Shown here piece after piece: positions 17,300 to 25,588 of a DNA stretch of 64,000 bases. Below the pieces are notes generated by a model, which was not told the origin of the DNA, searched no databases, and was given only the letters and a program-made list of their open reading frames with translations. Numbering within the stretch: position 1 is the stretch's first letter; every line of letters begins with the position of its first letter. Made by a program: the position numbers and the translations under genes. Source of the stretch: Bacilli bacterium (lineage in GTDB: Bacteria; Bacillota_I; Bacilli_A; RF39; UBA660); assembly GCA_900768345.1 (NCBI GenBank), contig CAAGCO010000007.1, positions 124,001 to 188,000 of the forward strand, written 5' to 3'.

Positions 17300-17322
17300 A
17301 TTTTTTTATTTATAGGAGAATT

Positions 17323-17814
17323 ATGAAAGAAATAGGAGAGAGTTTCAAAGAAGCTAGAGAAACTATTGGTATTTCTAAAGAAGAAGTTATGAAAGACCTT
17401 GGAATAACTGAGAGTCAACTTGATAACTTAGAAGATGGAAATGCTAATGCGTTTAAAGATGTGTTTTTCTTAAAAGAAACTATTAAGAAATATGCTAAAT
17501 ATCTTAATTTAGATGAAGATGAAATAGTTGATAAATTTAATGACTTTATATTTGGCTATACTTCTAGAATTCCAGTTAGTGATATATTAGAGCAAACAAG
17601 AGAAATAAATATATTAGAAAAACAAAAAGAAGAAAATAAAATAGTTTCACCATATACTATTCAAAGAAAGAATAGTAATGTGAAATATATAGCACTATAT
17701 ATCGTAGCTGTTATAATTTTAGTATTCTTGGTATTATTCATAGTAAAATATATTACAGATAAACAATTAGAAAAGATTAATATAGATTATTATAATATCG
17801 AAAGGAGAGTTTGA
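17323..17814 (+). CDS. rodZ: RodZ-like HTH membrane protein
   Basis: 163 residues. The ATG at 17323 follows TAGGAGA; the longer frame starting at 17254 would begin inside rnpB. An N-terminal helix-turn-helix of the HTH_25 type (GESFKEARETIGISKEEV onward, residues ~4-70) is followed by a linker and one transmembrane segment (about 125-147). The large extracytoplasmic domain of full-length RodZ is missing, leaving ~15 residues outside. RodZ links MreB and the elongation machinery in rod-shaped cells. The order rodZ-pgsA-recA matches Bacillus (ymfM-pgsA-cinA-recA, without cinA). Confidence 0.8.
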   Translation: MKEIGESFKEARETIGISKEEVMKDLGITESQLDNLEDGNANAFKDVFFLKETIKKYAKYLNLDEDEIVDKFNDFIFGYTSRIPVSDILEQTREINILEKQKEENKIVSPYTIQRKNSNVKYIALYIVAVIILVFLVLFIVKYITDKQLEKINIDYYNIERRV

Positions 17815-17816
17815 AT

Positions 17817-18413
17817 ATGAATGTTCCAAATAAAATTACTATATGTAGAATAGCATTATCTATATTATTATTGATTATTATGATTTTCCCAGTTGATAAA
17901 GTAGGAATTAACTTTCCAGAATTTCAACTTGCTGGTAAATTAATAATTGATAGTAAGTATTTGATTTGTGGAATTATATTCTTGATTGCATCTCTAACTG
18001 ATTTTCTTGATGGATATCTAGCAAGAAAGTATAATTTAGTAACTGATATAGGAAAAGTAATGGATGCTATTGCTGATAAGATTTTAGTTAATGGCGTACT
18101 TATTTTACTTGCTACTGAAGGATATATTAGTCCAATTATACCAGTTGTTATTGTATCAAGGGATATAGTAGTTGATTCTATTAAAATGGTAGCTGGTCAA
18201 AAATCAGGTGCTGTTGGAGCTTCAATGGCTGGCAAAATTAAAACTGCTTGTATGTTAGTTGGTATAACATTGTTATTCTTCTATGATTTACCATTCTCAC
18301 TAGTAAATATTTATCCGGCTAAAGCAATAATAATGATAGCTACAGTATTATCAGTAATTAGTGGAATTCAATATTATGTAAAAAATAAAAAGTATTTATT
18401 TGATACTAAGTAA
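17817..18413 (+). CDS. pgsA: CDP-diacylglycerol-glycerol-3-phosphate 3-phosphatidyltransferase
   Basis: 198 residues, integral membrane enzyme making phosphatidylglycerol phosphate. The CDP-alcohol phosphotransferase signature (DG-x2-AR-x8-G-x3-D-x3-D) is present around residues 63-85 as DFLDGYLARKY and GKVMDAIADK. About five or six hydrophobic segments are visible. The ATG at 17817 lies 9 bases after AGGAG, 3 bases past the rodZ stop. A strong terminator follows. Confidence 0.93.
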   Translation: MNVPNKITICRIALSILLLIIMIFPVDKVGINFPEFQLAGKLIIDSKYLICGIIFLIASLTDFLDGYLARKYNLVTDIGKVMDAIADKILVNGVLILLATEGYISPIIPVVIVSRDIVVDSIKMVAGQKSGAVGASMAGKIKTACMLVGITLLFFYDLPFSLVNIYPAKAIIMIATVLSVISGIQYYVKNKKYLFDTK

Positions 18414-18440
18414 GAAGCAAAAATGCTTCTTATTTTTTTA
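18412..18440 (+). terminator. Intrinsic terminator of pgsA
   Basis: 8-bp stem AAGAAGCA / TGCTTCTT with AAAA loop, then ATTTTTTT. The left arm overlaps the stop codon. Confidence 0.9.
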
Positions 18441-18561
18441 TTTAAAAAACTTATTTTATAAAATTTTTTATTATTTTAAGTGTATAATTTATTTTGAAAT
18501 AGCTAATTTTTAGTATAATTTAATTATGAAAATGCCTATTTTAGGATAATTAAATTATTAA

Positions 18562-18575
18562 CAAACAAGTGTTTG
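18562..18575 (+). promoter_or_regulatory. Candidate SOS (LexA-type) operator upstream of recA
   Basis: Perfect-arm dyad CAAAC-AAGT-GTTTG, ten bases before the recA -35. It resembles the Bacillus LexA box (CGAAC-N4-GTTCG) with C/G to A/T changes at one position per arm. Confidence 0.5.
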
Positions 18576-18585
18576 CAAAAAAGTG

Positions 18586-18614
18586 TTGACAAAGGAATTT
18601 AATTAGTTTACAAT
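18586..18614 (+). promoter_or_regulatory. recA promoter
   Basis: Consensus TTGACA (18586-18591), 17 bp, TACAAT (18609-18614), 24 bases before the start codon. Confidence 0.85.
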
Positions 18615-18637
18615 TAAATTATCAAAGGAGAAAACTT

Positions 18638-19648
18638 ATGAAAAAAGAGAAAGACAAAACGTTAGATCAAGTATTAGCTGATATCGAGAAACAATTCGGT
18701 AAAGGTGCTATAATGAAATTAGGAGAAAAAGGTGTTAGAAATATAGATGTTGTATCAAGCGGTTCTTTAGCATTAGATCAAGCATTAGGTGTAGGTGGTT
18801 ATCCAAAGGGAAGAATTATTGAAATATTTGGTCCTGAATCAAGTGGTAAAACTACTATCGCATTACATGCAATTGCTGAAGTTCAAAAGACTGGAGGTAG
18901 AGCTGCTTTTATAGATGCAGAACACGCATTAGATCCAGTTTATGCTAAGAAGTTAGGAGTAGATACTGATGAGCTTTTATTAAGTCAACCTGATACTGGA
19001 GAACAAGCTCTTGAGATAGTTGAAGCTTTAGTTAGAAGTGAAGCTATGAGTATTATAGTTATAGATTCAGTTGCAGCATTAGTTCCTCAAGCTGAGATTG
19101 AAGGAGAAATGGGTGACTCACATGTTGGCCTTCAAGCAAGACTTATGTCACAAGCTTTGAGAAAACTTGGTGGTATTGTTAATAAAACAAATACTATTTG
19201 TATATTTATAAATCAATTAAGAGAAAAAGTTGGAGTAATGTTTGGTAATCCTGAAACTACACCAGGTGGAAGAGCATTAAAGTTCTATTCAACTGTTAGA
19301 TTAGATGTTAGACGTGCTGAACAAATTAAAGTAGGTAGCGATGTACTTGGAAATAAAACTATTATTAAAGTTGTAAAAAATAAGGTTGCTCCTCCATTTA
19401 AAACTGCTGAAGTAGAAATTATGTATGGTGAAGGCATTTCTAAGACTGGTGAAATTATAGATATCGCATCTAACTTAGGTATTTTAGATAAGAGTGGTGC
19501 TTGGTATAGTTATAAAGGTGAAAAGATTGGTCAAGGAAAAGAAAATGCTAAATTAGTTCTAAAAAATAACCCTGCTCTATATAAAGAAATAGAAGAAAAA
19601 GTAAGAACACATTTATTTAGTAACAATGAAACAAAAGAGGAAAAATGA
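18638..19648 (+). CDS. recA: Recombinase RecA
   Basis: 336 residues, full length. It forms the strand-exchange filament and stimulates LexA self-cleavage. Walker A GPESSGKTT near residue 65, the MAW region ending in GVMFGNPETTPGG (loop L2) and the C-terminal Lys/Glu-rich tail are present. The ATG follows AAAGGAG. It has its own consensus promoter and terminator. recX and cinA are not adjacent. Confidence 0.98.
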   Translation: MKKEKDKTLDQVLADIEKQFGKGAIMKLGEKGVRNIDVVSSGSLALDQALGVGGYPKGRIIEIFGPESSGKTTIALHAIAEVQKTGGRAAFIDAEHALDPVYAKKLGVDTDELLLSQPDTGEQALEIVEALVRSEAMSIIVIDSVAALVPQAEIEGEMGDSHVGLQARLMSQALRKLGGIVNKTNTICIFINQLREKVGVMFGNPETTPGGRALKFYSTVRLDVRRAEQIKVGSDVLGNKTIIKVVKNKVAPPFKTAEVEIMYGEGISKTGEIIDIASNLGILDKSGAWYSYKGEKIGQGKENAKLVLKNNPALYKEIEEKVRTHLFSNNETKEEK

Positions 19649-19684
19649 AAGAATTAAATATTTAATATTTAATTCTTTTTTTGT
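19648..19684 (+). terminator. Intrinsic terminator of recA
   Basis: Stem AAAGAATTAAAT / ATTTAATTCTTT followed by a T run, starting at the last base of the stop codon. Confidence 0.85.
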
Positions 19685-19750
19685 GCATTAATTTTGAATA
19701 ATAGAAAATAATAAAAAATGTAAAATGGTAAAAAGTTATTAACAAAAATA

Positions 19751-19779
19751 TTGACCGGGGGGGGGGTAGATATTATAAT
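19751..19779 (+). promoter_or_regulatory. Promoter with a ten-G spacer tract (putative phase-variable switch)
   Basis: TTGACC (19751-19756) and TATAAT (19774-19779) are separated by exactly 17 bp, and the first ten spacer bases (19757-19766) are all G. Homopolymer tracts change length by slipped-strand mispairing, and spacer length sets promoter strength, as known for Neisseria porA and Bordetella fim promoters. With ten G the spacing is optimal, so this copy would be ON. No other G or C run this long is in the window. Confidence 0.8.
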
Positions 19780-19794
19780 AAAATAGGTGATGAT

Positions 19795-20964
19795 ATGAAA
19801 AATAAGAAAGGTTTTACATTAGTTGAATTACTAGCTGTAATAGCAATTTTAGCAATACTAGTAATTATTGCACTTCCTAATGTAATAAATATGTATAATA
19901 AAGCGCAAAAAGAAACATTCTTAACTGAAGCAAAGAAAGTTTATACAGAGGCTGAAAAGAAATATATATCAAGTTCTATAACAGGAAATACTATAAAAAC
20001 TATAAGTTCTGAAAATAGTTCTAAGCTTGATATGACTGGAGAAAAACTTAAGTACTGCATTATTTTGAATAACAATGGAAAAGTAACTGATATGAAAGTA
20101 TCTAATGGTAAATGGATAGCAAGTTTAAATGATAATAAAACAATTGAAGACTTAACTATAGATGACTTAGAAAATGGTAATTTAGACGGTTATAAGTGCT
20201 CTAGTGGTTCTTTTACTCCTGAAGTGGTAAATTGTACATTTAATGGTACTTTAACTCAAGGAGCAACTTATACTAATGGACAATACACTTATAAGTATAA
20301 ACAATCAAAATCTTTACCAAACTATAATCAAGAAAATTCAACTGCTTCTTGGCAAAATATGAGTGATGATGGTTGGGGAGTAACACTAACAAACTTGGAA
20401 TCAACTGAACCAGTAACTAGTAAAGTTTGTACATACATAAATGGTAAACCTGTTGTTTCTATGGCTGGAATGTTTACTCAAAGTAATGCAACTTCAATAG
20501 ATTTAAGTAGTTTTAATACTGAACTAGTTAATGATATGAGTGGTATGTTTGGTGCTACTAAAGCTAAGACTTTAGATTTAAGTACATTTAATACCAAAAA
20601 TGTTAAAAACATGTTAGCAATGTTTGCATATAATCAAGCAACAACTATAACAGGACTTAATGAATTTGATACAAGTAATGTAGTTTCTATGGAGAAGATG
20701 TTTGCTATTGCTGAAGCAACTAATATAGATGTAACTAGTTTTAATACATCAAAAGTAACTAATATGGAGAGTATGTTTGAAGGTAGTAAAGTAAATAGCT
20801 TAGATTTGAGTAATTTTGATATAAGTAATGTAACTAATATGAAATATATGTTTTCTAGGACAAGTGCTACTATTGGTTATGCTAAAGATCAAGTTACAGC
20901 AAATAAATTTAATGATAGTAGTGTTACTAATATACCAAGTACATTAAAATTCACTGTTAAATAG
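19795..20964 (+). CDS. Type IV pilin-like surface protein with BspA-type repeats
   Basis: 389 residues. The N-terminus is a class III prepilin signal: KKG / FTLVELLAV, cleavable by a prepilin peptidase after Gly6 with Glu at +5, then a hydrophobic helix to about residue 30 and a pilin alpha-helix. From about 223 to 350 there are five to six 23-25-residue repeats of the BspA/DUF285 kind (patterns such as LDLSNFDISNVTNMKYMF), usually found on surface adhesins and Mycoplasma lipoproteins. So it looks like an exported pilus or pseudopilus subunit displaying a repeat domain. No pilus assembly genes are in the window. It has its own poly(G) promoter, an AGGTGATG ribosome binding site and a terminator. 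Confidence 0.85.
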   Translation: MKNKKGFTLVELLAVIAILAILVIIALPNVINMYNKAQKETFLTEAKKVYTEAEKKYISSSITGNTIKTISSENSSKLDMTGEKLKYCIILNNNGKVTDMKVSNGKWIASLNDNKTIEDLTIDDLENGNLDGYKCSSGSFTPEVVNCTFNGTLTQGATYTNGQYTYKYKQSKSLPNYNQENSTASWQNMSDDGWGVTLTNLESTEPVTSKVCTYINGKPVVSMAGMFTQSNATSIDLSSFNTELVNDMSGMFGATKAKTLDLSTFNTKNVKNMLAMFAYNQATTITGLNEFDTSNVVSMEKMFAIAEATNIDVTSFNTSKVTNMESMFEGSKVNSLDLSNFDISNVTNMKYMFSRTSATIGYAKDQVTANKFNDSSVTNIPSTLKFTVK

Positions 20965-20966
20965 TT

Positions 20967-20994
20967 AAAAAGATTGAGTATTCAATCTTTTTTC
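20967..20994 (+). terminator. Intrinsic terminator of the pilin-like gene
   Basis: 9-bp stem AAAGATTGA / TCAATCTTT with a GTAT loop and a T run. Confidence 0.88.
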
Positions 20995-21014
20995 TTTTAA
21001 TAAAGCATAAAATG

Positions 21015-21023
21015 TGATAGAAT
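21015..21023 (+). promoter_or_regulatory. Extended -10 promoter of cysS
   Basis: TGATAGAAT, 30 bases before the cysS start codon and just after the previous terminator. Confidence 0.55.
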
Positions 21024-21052
21024 TTATTTTAAAGAAAGAGGTGTAATAGCAT

Positions 21053-22453
21053 ATGTCATTAAAGATTTATAATACTTTAAGTCATAGTGAAGAGGAATTT
21101 ATTCCTTGGAATGGTAAAGTTGTTAATATGTATACATGTGGACCTACTGTCTATCATTTTGCACATATTGGTAACTTAAGAACTTATATAATGGAAGATA
21201 TCTTAGAACGTACATTAAGATATTTAGGGTATGATGTTAAACGATGTATGAATATTACAGATGTAGGTCATTTATCTAGTGATTCTGATACTGGTAATGA
21301 TAAGATGGTTACTGCTGCTCAAAAAGAGCATAAAACAGTATTAGAAATAGCTAAATATTATACTGATATATTCTTTGAAGATTTTAAGAAACTTAATATT
21401 ATTAAACCTGAAATAGTTAGTCCAGCTACAGAGAATATTGATGAATATATAAAAATAATTCAAAAATTACTAGATACAAAATATGCTTATGAAGCAGGCG
21501 GAAATGTATATTTTGATACTAGTAAATTAAAACAATATTATGTTTTAACTAATCATAATGAAGAAGAATTAATGGATGGAGTAAGAGATACTGTTGAAGT
21601 TGATAATAATAAAAAGAATAAAGCTGATTTTGTTCTTTGGTTTACTAAGTCTAAATTTGATAGTCAAGATTTAAAATGGGAAAGTCCATTTGGTCTTGGA
21701 TATCCAGGTTGGCATATTGAATGTACTGGTATAAGTATTAAATACTTAGGAGAAAAGTTAGATATTCACTGTGGTGGAGTTGATAATATATTCCCTCATC
21801 ATACTAATGAAATAGCTCAATCTGAAAGTTTCTTAGGTCATCCTTGGTGTAAGTATTGGTTCCATGTTGAACATTTAAATGATGAAAGTGGAAAGATGAG
21901 TAAAAGTAAGGGTAAGACACTAACAGTAGATACATTAATTGAAAATGGTTATGATCCACTTAGTTATCGTTTCTTATGTTTACAAAGTCATTATAGAAAA
22001 CAATTAACATTTAGTTATAGTTCATTAGATGGAGCAGAAAATGCTTATAAAAAGCTTAAAAATAAGGTGTTAAGTTTATCTAAAGATGGAGAAGTAGAAA
22101 CTTCAGTATTTAATGAATATAAAAATAAATTTGTTTCATTCTTAGAAGATGATATTAATACTGCGAATGCGATTAGTGTAATATATGATGTATTAAAAGC
22201 AGAAACAAATGATTTAATTAAATATGAATTAATTAAAGACTTTGATAAAGTTTTAGGACTTGAACTTACTACTGAGACTAATAATACAAGTGAAGTAGAT
22301 ACTGAATTTATCAATTCTAAAATAGAAGAGAGAATTGAAGCTAAAAAGAATAAAAACTATGAACTTGCAGATCAAATACGTAATGAATTATTAGAAATGG
22401 GTATTATACTTAAAGATACTCGTGAAGGAACTACATTTGAAATTAAAAAGTAG
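21053..22453 (+). CDS. cysS: Cysteine-tRNA ligase
   Basis: 466 residues, normal for class I CysRS. The zinc-ligand cysteine is in TCGPTVY (near 29), the HIGH-type motif is FAHIGN, further zinc ligands are in WHIECTG and FPHHTNE, and the KMSKS motif is GKMSKSKGK. A C-terminal DALR/anticodon-binding helix bundle follows. The ATG follows AGAGGTG. No T-box is seen upstream. It is a single gene with its own promoter and terminator. Confidence 0.96.
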   Translation: MSLKIYNTLSHSEEEFIPWNGKVVNMYTCGPTVYHFAHIGNLRTYIMEDILERTLRYLGYDVKRCMNITDVGHLSSDSDTGNDKMVTAAQKEHKTVLEIAKYYTDIFFEDFKKLNIIKPEIVSPATENIDEYIKIIQKLLDTKYAYEAGGNVYFDTSKLKQYYVLTNHNEEELMDGVRDTVEVDNNKKNKADFVLWFTKSKFDSQDLKWESPFGLGYPGWHIECTGISIKYLGEKLDIHCGGVDNIFPHHTNEIAQSESFLGHPWCKYWFHVEHLNDESGKMSKSKGKTLTVDTLIENGYDPLSYRFLCLQSHYRKQLTFSYSSLDGAENAYKKLKNKVLSLSKDGEVETSVFNEYKNKFVSFLEDDINTANAISVIYDVLKAETNDLIKYELIKDFDKVLGLELTTETNNTSEVDTEFINSKIEERIEAKKNKNYELADQIRNELLEMGIILKDTREGTTFEIKK

Positions 22454-22457
22454 ATTG

Positions 22458-22483
22458 AAGCAATCTTAATGATTGCTTTTTTA
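22458..22483 (+). terminator. Intrinsic terminator of cysS
   Basis: 8-bp stem AAGCAATC / GATTGCTT with TTAAT loop, then a T run. Confidence 0.88.
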
Positions 22484-22566
22484 TTTGTAATATTTTGTCT
22501 ATTTATGACTAGGGTCTATAAAAATACTCTTAAATTTAGTATAATTATAATGGAGGAAAGTAAAAA

Positions 22567-23508
22567 ATGGTTGTTAGAAGATTTAACTATTATAGATTTT
22601 TTATATTTATGGTTGTATTAGGTGCGATTATATTTGGCTCATATAAACTGATAAGTAATTATAAATATAAGCAAACTTATGAGCATAAGCTTGGTTTAGT
22701 TGGATACAAAGAAGATGAAATAACAACTATTAAAAGTAAATTAAGTGATAGTGAGATAGATAAATTATTAAAATTAAAATATGATAAAAATATAGTTAAG
22801 TTCATGGATGAAAAATACTTTATATATAAAAACTTATCTAAATATTTAGATTATAAAAAAGAAAATAAACTTGATAGTTATAAAAATATAGTTACTATTA
22901 TTAATACTGAGGCTAATATTGATTGGTTTGATAATACTAAAGAGACTGACGTATCTAAGGGTGAATTAATGCTTGTTAATAGACTTTATGGTTTAAGTAA
23001 AGATTATAAACCTGATGATATTATTGAAGTTTCATCTGCGTATGCTTATAGCGGTGTTAAAATTAGTGAGAGTATTATGGATAACATTATTGCTTTGATT
23101 GAAGCAGCCAGCGCTGAAGGATATACATTTGTATTATCTGATGGATATAGATCATATTCTGATCAAGAAAAAATATTTGAAAAATATAAGAATGCATATG
23201 GCTATAGTGAAGCTGATAGGGTTGCGGCTAGAGCTGGACATTCTGAATATCAAACAGGTCTTTCATTTAATATAGTTCCATTATATAAGTCATACGACAA
23301 GCCTAAAGAAAGTCCTGAATATAAATGGCTTTATGATAATGCTTATAGATTTGGATTTATATTTAGATTTCCCGATGGTAAAAGTAGTATAACTGGTTTT
23401 GAAAGTTCTACATGGAGACTTAGATATGTTGGTAGTGAAGCATCTAATATTATTAAATCTGAAAATATTTGTTTTGAAGAATATTATGCGTATTTTGTTG
23501 ATAAATAA
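22567..23508 (+). CDS. VanY/LdcB-like protein lacking all catalytic residues
   Basis: 313 residues. An N-terminal membrane anchor (about residues 9-28) precedes an M15B D,D/L,D-carboxypeptidase-like domain (about 165-300) with the family landmarks LSDGYRSYSDQ and TGL. The zinc and catalytic residues are replaced: the SEH...D motif reads SEYQTGLSFN (Y228, N235), and the EPWH motif reads STWR (S281, R284). Thus both His ligands, the Asp ligand and the catalytic Glu are gone. It is most likely an inactive peptidoglycan-binding or regulatory paralogue. A TATAAT at 22540-22545 and a TGGAGG ribosome binding site precede it. Confidence 0.85.
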   Translation: MVVRRFNYYRFFIFMVVLGAIIFGSYKLISNYKYKQTYEHKLGLVGYKEDEITTIKSKLSDSEIDKLLKLKYDKNIVKFMDEKYFIYKNLSKYLDYKKENKLDSYKNIVTIINTEANIDWFDNTKETDVSKGELMLVNRLYGLSKDYKPDDIIEVSSAYAYSGVKISESIMDNIIALIEAASAEGYTFVLSDGYRSYSDQEKIFEKYKNAYGYSEADRVAARAGHSEYQTGLSFNIVPLYKSYDKPKESPEYKWLYDNAYRFGFIFRFPDGKSSITGFESSTWRLRYVGSEASNIIKSENICFEEYYAYFVDK

Positions 23509-23521
23509 AAAGGAGTAAAAA

Positions 23522-23965
23522 GTGAATAAAGAGTATTTATGCGTACCTATAGATAAAATGTATTTTGTAGGTTTAGATTCTTATAAACCTATATCTAAAA
23601 TGAATAAAATTTATTTATCCGATGGTAGTGAAGTTAAATTATTTTTTGAGTTATCAAGTAAGAAATCTATTGGTTCTTATTTTCCTGAAACTCATGCGAA
23701 AGAAGTATTAACTAAAAGGACTTATAGTGTAAACTATGGGTATAAATCTAGACCAGGTTTTTTAATTGATAAAAAGTATGGTACAATAGTATATGAGGGG
23801 GATGGATATCAAGAATTTTTCTTAGGTACTATTAAGTTAGAAGAAGTACATGATTACTTAAGCAATTTAAGGGAAAAAGGATTATATAAAGAGTATGCTA
23901 AGAAAATTGATGAATTTTATAAGCTTGCTAAAAAGAATAAAAAGAAGAACAATATAATAAAATAA
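23522..23965 (+). CDS. Hypothetical protein, 147 residues
   Basis: Starts with GTG at 23522, 7 bases after AAGGAG and 13 bases after the upstream gene, so likely one operon with it. The N-terminal ~110 residues look beta-rich and the C-terminus is a lysine-rich helix (KKNKKKNN). No signal peptide or membrane helix. Not recognised. Confidence 0.65.
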   Translation: MNKEYLCVPIDKMYFVGLDSYKPISKMNKIYLSDGSEVKLFFELSSKKSIGSYFPETHAKEVLTKRTYSVNYGYKSRPGFLIDKKYGTIVYEGDGYQEFFLGTIKLEEVHDYLSNLREKGLYKEYAKKIDEFYKLAKKNKKKNNIIK

Positions 23966-23983
23966 ATTAACAGAGGGAAAAAT

Positions 23984-24922
23984 ATGAACAAAAAATTAGT
24001 GGTTTTGGGTGGTGGAACAGGGCAATCTGTTTTACTAAAAGGACTTAAACAATTTCCATTTGATATAACAGCTGTTGTTAGTGTTTGTGATGATGGAAAG
24101 AGTACTGGAAAAATAAGAGAAGAATTTAATATACCAGCGGTAGGAGATATTAGAAGGGTTTTAATTGCTTTAGCAGAAACTGAGGATATAGTTGAGAAAC
24201 TTGTAAATTATAGATTCTGTTCTAAAGGTGACTTTGATGGCCATACTGTTGGTAACTTGATACTTGCTGCTTTAACTGATATTGGTGGTAATTTATCTTC
24301 AGGAATTAAACTTATTAGTGAAATACTTAATATGAAAGGTGAAGTTCTTCCTTTAACTGATGAATGTGTAACTTTAATGGGTGAAATGGAAGATGGAGAA
24401 GTTATTGAGGGAGAACATCATATAACTTTAAGCCCTAAAAAAATTAAGAAAGTATTTTATAAAGAGAAAGCTAAAGCAAATGCTGAAGTGCTTGAAAAGA
24501 TTAAAGATGCTGACGCGATAATACTTAGTATGGGTAGTTTGTATACTAGTATTATTCCTAATTTATTATGCAAAGATGTAGTTAAAGCAATAGACAACTC
24601 TAATGCTAAAATAATCTATGTGTGTAATGTTGTGACTCAACCAGGCGAAACTGATAACTTTAAAGCAAGTAATCATGTTAAGCTATTAAATAAATATTTA
24701 GGTAAGAGAAAAGTAGATACTTTAATTACTAATAGTGAAGAGATAGATCCTGAGATAGTTAAGATTTATGAGACACAAGAACAAAAGGATTTAGTAGTAG
24801 TAGATTCTAAAAATATTAAAATTGAACATATAAATAAACCTTTAATTAAGATAGAAAATAACATAATAAGGCATGATAATGTTAAATTGGCACTAGAAAT
24901 TATGAATATTTTAATAAAATAG
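23984..24922 (+). CDS. yvcK: YvcK/CofD-family protein (gluconeogenesis and morphogenesis factor)
   Basis: 312 residues. The N-terminal Rossmann motif is LGGGTGQSVLLKGL, then SVCDDGKSTGKIRE and GDIRRVLIAL, and GHTVGNL further on, all characteristic of YvcK. In Bacillus it binds UDP-sugars and influences cell-wall synthesis and growth on gluconeogenic carbon. The usual partners rapZ (yvcJ) and whiA (yvcL) are not adjacent; here it follows two short genes. The ATG follows GAGGG. Confidence 0.9.
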   Translation: MNKKLVVLGGGTGQSVLLKGLKQFPFDITAVVSVCDDGKSTGKIREEFNIPAVGDIRRVLIALAETEDIVEKLVNYRFCSKGDFDGHTVGNLILAALTDIGGNLSSGIKLISEILNMKGEVLPLTDECVTLMGEMEDGEVIEGEHHITLSPKKIKKVFYKEKAKANAEVLEKIKDADAIILSMGSLYTSIIPNLLCKDVVKAIDNSNAKIIYVCNVVTQPGETDNFKASNHVKLLNKYLGKRKVDTLITNSEEIDPEIVKIYETQEQKDLVVVDSKNIKIEHINKPLIKIENNIIRHDNVKLALEIMNILIK

Positions 24923-24933
24923 TAAAATAATAC

Positions 24934-24961
24934 TTGACTTATTCGTAATTTATATGATAAT
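24934..24961 (+). promoter_or_regulatory. Promoter of tRNA-Ala
   Basis: TTGACT (24934-24939), 16 bp, GATAAT (24956-24961), 38 bases before the tRNA. Confidence 0.6.
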
Positions 24962-24998
24962 ATTAATACGCTTGATTGTTATCAAGTGCCTACCTAAT

Positions 24999-25075
24999 GG
25001 GGAATTAGCTCAGTTGGCTAGAGCATCTGCCTTGCACGCAGGGGGTCGCGGGTTCAAGTCCCACATTCTCCACCA
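24999..25075 (+). tRNA. tRNA-Ala (anticodon TGC)
   Basis: 77-nt cloverleaf with encoded CCA. Acceptor GGGGAAT / ATTCTCC includes G3-U70, the alanine identity pair. The anticodon loop CTTGCAC carries TGC at 25033-25035. The T stem GCGGG / CCCAC has one C-A mismatch. Confidence 0.95.
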
Positions 25076-25087
25076 TTAGAAATTAAT

Positions 25088-25110
25088 GTCCGTGTAAACG
25101 GGCTTTTTTA
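25088..25110 (+). terminator. Intrinsic terminator after tRNA-Ala
   Basis: GTCCG / CGGGC stem followed by TTTTTT. Confidence 0.8.
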
Positions 25111-25218
25111 TTGCTTTAAAATATACAAATGTGGGATTTTACATTAGATTTTATAAAAAATATAGAATTTATTTATATATTTTGGTATATTTATAGTGTA
25201 ATATAGGAGAGCTTTATA

Positions 25219-25521
25219 ATGGTAGATATTCAAAAAATTAAAAATAGACTTGGTACAATATATATTTCTTTAATAATTTTAATAGTTTTTTTAGCTTTGA
25301 CTTCTGTTGGAATTAAAATTCTTGATATAATTGATATTTTGTTATTGATTGACATGTTTGTTTTATTACAAAAAAAGTTAGTAAAATTGAAGACTTTATG
25401 TATAATGTCTATTGTTTTTGGCTTGATTATAGTATTTACTTGTAAAGGTATAAGTATTATTTTAGCAGCTTGGTTAGTAATTTATGCTAGTATATCTTTA
25501 GTGAAAATAAAAAATATATAA
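25219..25521 (+). CDS. Small integral membrane protein
   Basis: 100 residues, almost wholly hydrophobic, with three or four transmembrane segments (about 12-30, 34-50, 58-74, 78-95) separated by short basic loops. The ATG is preceded by TAGGAGAG. Not recognised. Single gene between tRNA-Ala and the DUF1003-type gene. Confidence 0.6.
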   Translation: MVDIQKIKNRLGTIYISLIILIVFLALTSVGIKILDIIDILLLIDMFVLLQKKLVKLKTLCIMSIVFGLIIVFTCKGISIILAAWLVIYASISLVKIKNI

Positions 25522-25588
25522 ATGTGGGACTTCTTCTTTACTTTAAAAAGCATTTGTTATATTATTATTTATAGTAGAGGTAAGATAT

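Noticed and set aside
17254..17322. Longer reading frame upstream of the RodZ-like gene
   Set aside because: It begins inside RNase P RNA; ATG 17323 has TAGGAGA at the right distance.
19757..19766. G run treated as a simple assembly artefact
   Set aside because: Its exact position between well-formed -35 and -10 boxes at 17 bp makes an artefact unlikely, although the length of ten needs read support.
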